This document shows, in pieces, positions 1 through 9,600 of a stretch of DNA of 64,000 bases. Made by a program: the position numbers and the translations under genes. Source of the stretch: Onchidella celtica. Its lineage: Eukaryota; Mollusca; Gastropoda; Systellommatophora; Onchidiidae. The stretch spans positions 63,045,589 through 63,109,588 of the forward strand of contig OZ007571.1 in NCBI GenBank assembly GCA_963931925.1, in the 5' to 3' direction. Numbering within the stretch: the first letter of the stretch is position 1; the number at the start of each line of letters is the position of its first letter. The notes below the pieces were generated by a model. That model had not been told where the DNA came from, did no database searches, and was given only the letters and a program-made list of their open reading frames with translations.

Positions 1-1573
1 TACGGGTAACTTCATCAGAACTGATGAAATGAAAGGGGCTTTTGACATTTTCCTTCAGTGGCTTTCAAACCTTTGTGCTCACAAGAAAGTGACAGCGACT
101 ACAATTATATACGGTACATGTATTTCAAGGTGCCTTGAGTATTCCAACATGTGCCACAATTTTGAGTCACTCAGAAGACTTGCGACATGCTAGCATGCGT
201 CTGGGGTGGTTATAAGAAGATTCACCCAGTGACAGGACTCGGTTATTCGTTCAAACCCCCCCCCCCTCCCCCACCCCTCTTTCCATTTCCTACGTTTTCC
301 ACTCATGTGTCCAGCTCAGATTTCATCTGAATTTTTCGCATCTTACTTTCGACCCTGTCTTCTGCACGTTCGGGATGCGCCACTGATATCTAACTTTTTG
401 GGCAACGATGACAAAAGCTTTGGACGAAATAAACTTCTAAAAATGTATAGGCTCACTCCTCAAAGTTATGCCCAGCAAGAGGGAAAAGGGAGATGCAAGT
501 CATGTGACACTCCTTAAGTTAGGTCGTGCGAGTTGGGAAAAGAAAGATGCAACTCCTTGACACACAATTTATTGATTATTTACTTCTCGAGATTGAGTTG
601 AGAGATATCTAAATGGTGAAGCAATTTTAAATTCTAAGATCACATTCGTGACGTTCTGTCTGATGAGGAATTTTGGGGGAGGAAAAATGTTTGGTCGAAA
701 AGAAACACAGAAATTGACGTTACCAGAGATGAAATTCAAGGGGGAAAAGAAAGGGAAGCGATGTTACTGAAATGTCTGCATTCGTCTTGCCCTAAGAGAA
801 CTCTCTCGCTGTATTTATTTCCGGACTCCCCTCTCTTTGTCATCACATTACAGATCAAAGAATGAAACAGAAAATAAAAATCCTATATGGCGATCATCAC
901 GAATGGTGATTGTGTAACTAACTCAAGCCGTCTCTGTTTGCTTGTTAGCTAGTTTGATTTATTTATTCGTTGATGCTTTCGTGGGGTTTTGGTCCTGTTG
1001 CTATTGTCGGTGGTGGTGAGTTGGCCTTGTTGTTTTCTCCACTTGTAGACAAAATTTACAGGTCTATGACGATAATGATGTCGAAGTGGACGATAGTGGC
1101 AATGGTGGCTTGGGGAGGAGAGTGTTACACCTGAACGATACAGTAATATAATATTATTATGTCACCGGGTGTCTTTTGGATTATTATTTTGCTAGTTTGC
1201 TTATTGTTTGTGAAGCGCAAATGATGGCATCACATACAAAAAAAAAATGGGAAGCTGGCTTGGAGAAATGGGAGTTCGCACTCGTTCTTTAGAACATGTC
1301 ATAATAATGACGGTCGTAGCAGAGGATGGCATGATTACATGTAGGCTCTGCTTCCGTGTTTGTGGATGCCAGAAAGAACGACAGTTCGCGAATGAAAGAA
1401 GCAGTGTTGGTTCCTGATGTCATGAAAGGACGCTGATCAGCCAATATGGAGTTTCCAAAGTTTGCATCTGGTCACGGTGAAATGTAAACAGACAAAGGCA
1501 ATAAAATCAGAGACCATGAAAATTCAATAGCGCCGATGAGAGACAGAGGAGTCTGTAGAGATGTTGACGGCAA
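1..1573. other. Intergenic, nothing recognised
   Basis: A/T-rich sequence with a C-run at about 257-280 and a perfect 8-bp hairpin at 11-28 (TTCATCAG/CTGATGAA, 2-nt spacer). The 70-codon frame at 305-517 has no recognisable feature. Confidence 0.5.
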
Positions 1574-1672
1574 CAGGATAGACATGGATAAATGGGTGGG
1601 GATAGGTGGGTGGATGGATGAATTAGTGAATTAATGGATGGATGGACGGCTGGATAGATGGGTGGTTGGATT
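1574..1672. repeat. (GGAT)n region
   Basis: GGTGGATGGATG and GGATAGATG variants, degenerate. Confidence 0.9.
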
Positions 1673-1704
1673 GACGTCAAGGCGTGCGTCCTCGTCAGGC
1701 CGAG

Positions 1705-1832
1705 TGAGAGAACAGTTAAAAAACATGGCGAGAAATTCGCTAAAATGGCACTCTCCCCCCTCCCGGGATTTGTGCCTGGGACTTCTTTGTTCCCGAAGCA
1801 AGGGGTCTGACCACTTGACCATCAGACCGACA
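1705..1832 (-). mobile_element. tRNA-derived SINE, copy 1
   Basis: The minus strand carries an A-box-like TGATGGTCAAGTGG (1811-1824) and a B-box-like GGCACAAATCCC (1765-1776) at tRNA-like spacing. Downstream is the body motif TTTCTCGCCATGTTTTTTAA (about 1715-1735). The same body motif follows the tRNA-like heads at 56.8 and 62.7 kb, so these are members of one SINE family. It is non-coding; RNA polymerase III would read it. Confidence 0.65.
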
Positions 1833-2432
1833 AGAAGGGAAAGGGGTTGAAGGAGTTGATGGAAAAAGTAAGAATAAAAGCGATAACCCTTCGAATCTTT
1901 CATTGACAAAAAAGCCCCATACACATGCGGCTGTCAGATCGTCGCCAAGGACCCACATATCATGAAATGGACAGATGCGATATAAATTCCGTGTTTCCAC
2001 AACGGCTGCATTTCTGTTTCATTTATTGATAATGATACGCTCTCGCTATCCTGTATTCCAATTAGAGAAATGGACTCTAATGTAATGAACTAGCCCTGCG
2101 TAATAATTCTATTTATATTATGGATTTTCGAGGTGTTTTCCACATTCATACAATGTAATATACGATACGACATTTTGATGAATGACATTATCGATCACAC
2201 ACAAAGATAAATGTGCACTCTTGAATTTGACGAAACACGACCGCTCCTCGCCTTATTACTTAAAATGCAGGGTCATATCATTGTTGTCAAATTTGAAGTC
2301 TCGCTGTAGTCACATAAATAAACCATAGCTTTCCACCTCGGTTTGGAAGAGATATTCTACGCATGTGAAGAAGGGAAAAAAGCGAATGATGATGATGACG
2401 ATGATGAGGTCAAAGATGGAAATGGTGGCTCT

Positions 2433-2540
2433 CTGCTTATTTATATATTTATTTATTTATTTATTTACTTAAATGCATATTTATGTATGTATTTCTTTAC
2501 TTCTTTATTCATTCATTTGCCTATTTATTAATTGTTCATT
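2433..2540. repeat. (TTTA)n region
   Basis: About eight perfect TTTA units, then TATGTATG, TTCATTCA and TTTATTA variants. Confidence 0.92.
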
Positions 2541-3150
2541 TATCTTTAGTTTCGAGAACAAAAAAATCAGTTCATGTATGGCTCTGGCCTGTAGTCAGGT
2601 ATTCTTTTGATGCAAAAGTACTCCTGTGCTTGTCTGTTTGTCTGTGTGTCTGTGGGCCACAGGTTAGGCGGCCCTCGCGAAATTAATGGCATTGCGTGGT
2701 TTCTTTCAAATGTTTGTTTTAACATAAAACTGATGAACCCGGGATTTAACTGCAGGCGTTTAGGGCCCCACTTAGAAATATTATCAATGTAATCAACTTC
2801 ATTTCTCATGAAGTGCCCTGGGGTTCCATATCTGGACTATATTTATTATACCTGTCCAGTGAATCAGTTTTCCCGATCAATATTGTTTTGTTTTCGAATC
2901 ATTTCATCATTTAAAACACAGTTTATAAGTTTCAGAATCATTCTGCAAGGCAATAAATGGTTTGTAGTTACTCCGGAGCTGCCCAAAGACAATGTTTCTG
3001 GCCGTTTAGTCCATGTCTAGATACGAGAGAATTAAATTTTACAATAAAGTTTGTAGACGCATTTGTCAGGACAAAGTAATACTCATAATACCAGAGTTTT
3101 CTGAACAAAAACTGACTAGATGTTTCGGAGCTGATTTCTCCGGCACAGTA

Positions 3151-3235
3151 ATGGCAAGAGCTGGACGCACAAAATTCGTGATATTTTCTCTGTGTTGTAT
3201 TGTAGTTTGCCTGCTCACGCCCAGTGTGCGTGGGC
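3151..3235 (+). other. Possible signal-peptide-coding exon (weak)
   Basis: From the ATG at 3151 the frame reads MARAGRTKFVIFSLCCIVVC and then LLTPSVRG. That is a basic start, a 14-16-residue hydrophobic core and a small-residue end, the classic layout of a secretory signal. The frame stays open to 3504 but becomes unremarkable after about 3235. This could be a first exon of a secreted-protein gene or chance. I see no matching downstream exon. Confidence 0.2.
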
Positions 3236-4404
3236 ACGTTTTGAAAGTGATACTTTTGTTTTCAATCTTCACGAGGAAATTTGATACAGATAATGTGATA
3301 GCCTTAGCTCTTCCAAACGAAGAACGAAGTCATAGAAAGCCAAAGATGTGCGCGGATGGATGGATGGCCATTTTCATGTTCCTTCTGCCATATTCCCCTG
3401 TTAGCATAACCTTTTCCAATAGTAAAATTCTCTGCTCGAAAGTTCATAATTATGTCGACTTTCTTCATAGGCATTACCATTCCTCCCAAATACCTTTAAC
3501 TTAAATAGACATGACTGCTCACGTTCAGAGCCAGAACTCATATCTGGACCCGGTTCCGGAAAGTGAATTTTTCCTACCCCGCCATACGTTTGGAGAGGGG
3601 GGGGGGGGGGTTGGAAACCCAGAACATCACAAGAACCAGGCATAATGAATAAACATGAGTCAAGTCAACCGAAATTATGTCAAGAAATCTGCGCCAGATT
3701 CAGTTTTACTATATGAAATAGCATTTGTTTCCAGTTCAAACATAATGGCTAAACAATCTTTCCAAATCATTGCCCGTAGGGTTGGGTTTGAATCTATACG
3801 CCTTATTTAGTACAGAATACCTTGACGCTGTGAACACGTCCACTTCATACGACGGTTTCATCCCCAAAACTTTGATAATCTCGTGAGAGGCTAGCTATGA
3901 ATTATACATGATACCAAAATGTTAGGCGTAGCCATTAGCGTATTGTCATTGATTTTTGGCGCAAGGTTTCCGCAAGGTGTCATATTGTCAAAGTCTGAAC
4001 TCAGAAAACAATGGCGACATACGCTGGTAGTGAAGGAATGTCATTCTCACCTTTATAATGAGGCGTGTCATTAGCGCCTGGCGGAAAGGCACTGAAAGAC
4101 AGGAAGAAAAAAAAAAAAACTTTTTTGTTCCATCAAAACATTTCCGGTGGGAATTTCCATTTTGACATTTCCGACGTTGTCAGTCCTTCATCACAAATGT
4201 CTACTAAATTTTAAAAACCCAGTAATTTTGAACAGATAATGAAAAATCTTATGTTCACTGCCCAACGACCAATTACAAAGAAAATTTCCGTTGTCCAAGT
4301 AATCTTAAGACTCACAATTTTTTTTCAATTTCCATTTTTCTTGCGTTTTAATGTAACGTCTTGACTGTTTTAGAGCTCCACACTTCACAGCTTTTCTCGC
4401 AACG

Positions 4405-4480
4405 GCACAGTGGCCCTGTTATAAGTGCGCTTGACCGGAGTGGGACAGGTCCAGAGTTGGAGTCCCACCGAATTGATTTT
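4405..4480 (+). mobile_element. tRNA-like SINE head, family uncertain
   Basis: The plus strand has AGTGGCCCTGTTATAAGTGC (A-box-like) and, about 40 bp on, AGTTGGAGTCCC (B-box-like, 4455-4466). The downstream body does not clearly share the motif of the other SINEs. It is too diverged to be a functional tRNA gene. Confidence 0.45.
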
Positions 4481-4629
4481 TTTCGGGTTTGTTGTGCTTT
4501 TTATGATACTTATTATTAATGGTCTGATGGGGCCTAAACCTCGTATCGGATTGATATAACGTCATTGTGCCGCAGGTGGCACGTAAACTCATCCCTTCAT
4601 ACGGCCCCTAAGCTTATTTATTTGGGAGT

Positions 4630-4674
4630 CTGAAACACATCTGTTTGTCTGTCTCTCTGTCTGTCTCTCTCTCC

Positions 4675-4724
<50 letters not shown>
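4630..4724. repeat. (CT)n with CTGT units
   Basis: CTGTCTGT units followed by about 20 CT units. Confidence 0.96.
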
Positions 4725-5298
4725 ATTTTTCAATATCCGCAAGTAGTCATTCTGTGTGAAGCATAACAATGTACATCGTAAAGAGAGGGATATTTTACAA
4801 CTTACTCAAAGAATCTCTTGAATTCAAGCACAGTCTCAATCTAGCACAGAATCGACAATCCTCTTAGGGATCGATGATTTCATTCTTTATCATGCACAGA
4901 AAGAATGGGGAGGGAGAGGGAGTGGCAGTAAAGAGGGGGTTTGATGGCAAGGAATCATTGGAATTCATATCGTATTTTCAAAGGATATGACGAGGGTGTA
5001 AATGCATTATTTCTTTCATTTTTTCCCCCGCTATGTGTCAGCCAATTTGCGGGGGACGAGGGTGGTAGTGGGAAACTTGGAAACCTCTTGTATTCCGCTG
5101 GGGCCTTGGAGCCCGTAAAATGATTAATGCTGGGGCAATTAAATGCCCCCCGAATCACACGCGACCCAAGCGTGAGCGGGAATGCTCCCTAACAGGGGTA
5201 AAGAACAAGCTGGGAGGAAATGGGCCAAGTGCAGTCATTCCTATGTCTTTCCATAACTCTGATGAAACTGATGCCAACGATAAGAGAAAGAGGGCTTG
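4725..5298. other. Intergenic flank of the LTR element
   Basis: No recognisable gene or repeat; A/T-rich on the left, then a more G/C-balanced stretch up to the LTR target site. Confidence 0.5.
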
Positions 5299-5303
5299 AA
5301 CTG

Positions 5304-5917
5304 TGTAACAGTTGATGCAAATTTCAGCACGTTATGATGGGGAGAGTCAGATGAACTGATCGTCTACCCCTTAAAAAACGAAACTGTCTCGAACTGTTGT
5401 AGAAATAAATAACAGGATCCGATGAGCAATTAATACTAACTTTAATAACTGTAAACACGAGCTGATATCCACAAGTTACTTACACCTAGCAGGGAAGGCA
5501 CTATAATATATCTGACCACGACTAGATTTACACCTACGACCTGCATCCATGGTTTGCACACACTATCCTACTCGCCTGGCCCTCCTTATATATATTCTGT
5601 CCAGGAACGTTCAGGAAGCGGCTTTACCGCCCCATAAGCACGAGACAGACCTAGATCGTTCGGGACACATACAGGCCACCCAATCGTACACAGACACGTC
5701 ACAGCATTACATCACTCAAGGTCGACCTAGCGTAATCTCGGACACTGCAGTATCTTTCAGACGCTTCTAGATTTTCTACAGTGAGACAAACAAGCCATAC
5801 ATCGACATCAAAGGGAAATACCGGCCTTGCTGGCGAGAGGGGGGGGGGGGTCGCCGAGTGAGACGCGTCATGCAGGGGGAAGAAAAATATCGATCGTTCA
5901 ACTAGTGGGACGCTACA
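5304..5917 (-). repeat. 3' LTR of the Gmr1-like element
   Basis: The downstream copy of the LTR, with the same length and sequence as 11374-11987. It should supply the 3' end of the transcript. ATTAAA, a known polyadenylation-signal variant, lies at 5441-5446 on the minus strand, but whether it is used cannot be told from sequence. The small frames on both strands inside this LTR recur in the other LTR and are not genes. Confidence 0.97.
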
Positions 5918-6699
5918 CAACTCCCCAATTTAAGTTGAACATTCTTCAACTATCTACATCATAAAGCGTCTACACTATCGTAAAATACTTATCATCTCCA
6001 ATCTTACAATAGACATTGCTAATAATGTACTAGGTGTCTTCCCAATATCCTAAGTACAATACAATAACCATATTATCTTTATAACACTAATACAATCTCA
6101 TTACAATATCATTACAGTACCATTACAAAACCATGGTCAACAGTAGATCTACTATTATAACCAGTACACTACCACCACTGTGGTGAAACGATGGTCAAGG
6201 ATACTATTAAAATCATACCATGGTGAAACGATGGCCATCGAGTACAAAATGCTTCGTGCACGAAACATAGCACATAACGTTGTACACAACGATGGTTGTC
6301 TTAAATACCAAATGCATAAATGCATAAACTCATAGATACAATGGCAAAAATACCAACACATATCGACCACTGATCAGGGTCTAACTTCATCATATCAGAT
6401 CAAACGAAGTAATACCGATACCACCTAAGCTTAGGCCACTCGTAAATTACATAAATGCAACATACAAAATCACTGCTTTCTCGCAGTTCCCATTTGGGTT
6501 ACATTCTTCAAGATTACATTAAGTCCCATTGGTAACAAATAATGTAAATATCAACATACGACTAATACATAGTGGCTCTCTGCCGGCCAATAATTCAATA
6601 CTCAGTCAGATATACATTACAGTACAATACAGTCATCCCAGAAACATATCCAACAGGCAAAACTCTGGGTTACAATACATCTCACTGAACTTGTACTAT
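5918..6699 (-). other. 3' untranslated region of the LTR element with polypurine-like tract
   Basis: These 782 bp separate the Pol stop codon (6700-6702) from the 3' LTR. Next to the LTR the minus strand reads AATTGGGGAG (5921-5930) followed by TTG, the best candidate for the plus-strand primer tract. The rest is A/T-rich and holds CATTACA-type short repeats (about 6095-6130) and a direct repeat beginning TGGTGAAACGATGG at 6181 and 6220. The only frame of note (71 codons, 6155-6370) has no env-like features that I recognise. Confidence 0.6.
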
Positions 6700-9600
6700 T
6701 CAAAACACTCTACTTAGGAAGTCGGCGCCGACATTTTCCTTGCCCTTGACATACCTAATCCTGAATCTATATGACTGTAAAAATAGACTCCATCGTAATA
6801 GCTTTGGGCTGTCAAATCTGGCAGAATTCAGATACTCTAATGACCTATGGTCAGTCTGGAGCACAAACTCCTTACCATACAAATACAAAGTAAACTTCTT
6901 TACGGCCCAAACGATGGCTAGGCATTCTCGCTCTGAAACTGAATATTTCGTCTCACGAGGCAATAGCTTACGACTGGCATATGCCACAGGATACAACTTT
7001 CCCTCATATTCCTGCATAAGAGCAGCACCCAACCCGCGATCTGATGCATCAGTTGCTAGAACAAATTCTTTTGAAAAATCTGGCAAACATAACACGGGTT
7101 TGGAAACAATGGCATTCTTCAAAGAAGTGTACGCTTTCTCCTGCACTTCTTCCCATTGAACTACATTGGGCTGACCCTTTCTAAGCAAATCAGACAGTGG
7201 TGCTGCAATCGCTGCAAAGTTAGGTACAAATTCTTGGTAATATCCCACCAGTCCTAAAAATGCTTTCACTTCCTTCTTAGTGGTGGGTCTGGGTGCATCT
7301 CGCACCTTACACACATTTTCTTCTAACAGACCAATCATACCCTTTCCCACTGAGTGTCCAACAAAGTCCACTTCAGACGTGCCAATCAGGCACTTGGATG
7401 GTCTTGCAGTTAATCCAGCTTGGTCCATCCTCTGCAGCAATTCTTTGAGAGCCTTCACATGCTCGTCGAATGTCTCTGTATGGATCAGCAGGTCGTCCAC
7501 ATACGCTGTCACATTGTTCAGTTCCTGGATCAATGGCTTCACGATCCTGTTCAGTGTAGCTCCTGAGTTCATCATCCCGAAGGGCATCCGGGTGAATTCA
7601 TAGTGTTCGCCCATGGTGACGAACGCTGTCTTGGGAATGTCTTGTTCCCGGACTCGCACTTGCCAGTATCCCTTGCTCAAGTCGATCCGAGAGAATATTC
7701 TTCCTCTCGACAGACTCTGGAACACCTCCGATGGGGCTGCTGTCGGATGAGGGTCGAACACAGTGATCTTGTTCAGCCTCCTGTAGTCGATGCAGACTCG
7801 GTTGGATCCATCCTTCTTCTTGACGACAACAACCGGTGAAGCATACGCTGATGAGCTCCTGCGTATGATGCCCAACCTTTCCATGGTGCTGAGCTCCTCC
7901 TTCAAGGAGTCGCGCATAGCATAGGGCACCGGGTATGGTCGTTGCCGAACAGGTACCTCTGAGGTCAGGTCGATACAATGTTCGCCTAACTGGCAGCATC
8001 CGGGGAGATTGGTGAAGATGCGTTGATACTCCTTCACCACGTCGCCGAGTTGTTGACGTTGTTCCGGCGTCAGCTGCGTTCCATATTGGACATCTTCGTA
8101 GCCTTCCTTCTGGTCCCAGCTCCCTAGGTCGGCAAGGTCCTCCGTCATTCCACCGTTGTCGCCTTCCAGGTCGCAGTCCTCGATGACTGTCATGCCAGCT
8201 GACTCCACAGGTTGACTCTCGTCCATCACGTCGTCCTCTGCCAGCACAGTCCCAGCACCATCACCGTCGTCGTCCATCATAGCGTCGACATCTCCAGGTG
8301 TGGTGTCGCTCCTGCCGTCGTTAATCTCACACATCTCGTTCACGACAGATGCCGGTCCCATTGCCGCTGCTGCTGCTTGCGTCGTCGCTGGTGTAGTCCT
8401 GGGGATATACCTCTTGAGAAGGTTAGCGTGCAATGTCTTCTCTTTCACACCCATCTTGACTTTGTAGTCGTTGACACCGACAACCGAGACTACCTTGTAT
8501 GGTCCCTTCCACTGGACTAAGAGCTTGTTGGCGTTTGTCGGCAGCAGTACTAAAACTTCGTCGCCAGGGCGGAACTTCCTCTCTCGAGCCTTCCGGTCGT
8601 AGTAGGTTTTCTGTCTACCTTGTGCCTTTGAGAGCTCTTCCGTCGCTAACTTCCACGTGTCCTCCAGCCGCTCGCGTAGTTCCATGACGTACTGGTAACT
8701 GGTCTTTGTCTCCGGCTCCTCTACGTCCTTGGTCCATAATTTTCGCAAGATGTGCATCGGTCCTCTCACCGTTCTTCCATACAGTAACTCGAATGGGGCG
8801 AACTTTGTCGATTCTTGGGGAACTTCACGATACGCGAAGAGCAGCGGGTTAATGTATCGGTGCCACTGCTTAGGTTGCTCCGCGCACAGTCGCCTCAAGG
8901 TCTTCTTCAGTGTGCCATTAAATCGCTCCACCAGCCCGTTGCACATAGGGCGGTAGACTGTGGTGGTCGACTGTCGAATTCCCAGTAATCTGTTCGTTTC
9001 TTTCATGACGTCCGACATGAATTGAGTCCCTTGATCAGATAAGATCTCCTCGGGCACACCCAAACGGCTGTAGATATTTACTAAGGCTTCTGCTACTGTC
9101 TCTGCGTCAATCTTCTTCAAGGGGGTAGCTTCAGGGTAACGAGTAGCGTAGTCTACGTATACCAGGATATACCGATGTCCGCCTTCACTTGGGGGGTCAA
9201 TAGGTCCTACTAGGTCCACGGCCACTCTCCTAAATGGGACGTCTACCACTGGCATACTCTGCAAATGCACCTTAGGAGTCGTTCCCTTGTTCACTGTCCT
9301 CTGGCAGATGTCGCATGAGCGGCAGTATCTCGCGACGTCACCTTCGATACCAGGCCAGTAAAAATTGCTCATCACCCTGTCCTTCGTCTTCTTCACGCCG
9401 AGGTGTCCTCCGACGATAGAATCATGGGCAACGCTCAGTACATACTCCCTCAGTTTCTCGGGTAGTACCACTTGTCTTGTGATCGTGGCCTGTTTTATGT
9501 CCTTATAAATCCGGTACAGTACACCTCCGTGTCTCTCGAAGTGTACGGACTTGTTGCCTCTGTTGGTCGGAATTTTCTTCTGCCCCAACTTCTTGAGGTC

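Larger units (their letters stand above)
1833..4404. other. Intergenic, mostly unannotated
   Basis: Apart from the TTTA region and the possible signal-peptide frame I see only unique-looking A/T-rich sequence. There is a poly-G run at about 3596-3610 and a poly-A run at 4108-4119. Confidence 0.5.

Noticed and set aside
654-715. Hammerhead ribozyme (CTGATGAG ... GAAA)
   Set aside because: The sequence between the two conserved boxes does not form a stem II, and no flanking stems I or III are visible.
3013-3504. 163-codon frame as a complete gene
   Set aside because: Only the internal signal-like stretch from 3151 is notable; the rest lacks any domain and composition is unremarkable.
6155-6370. 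Possible env-like frame between Pol and the 3' LTR
   Set aside because: 71 codons, Cys/Tyr-rich by chance, no signal or fusion features.
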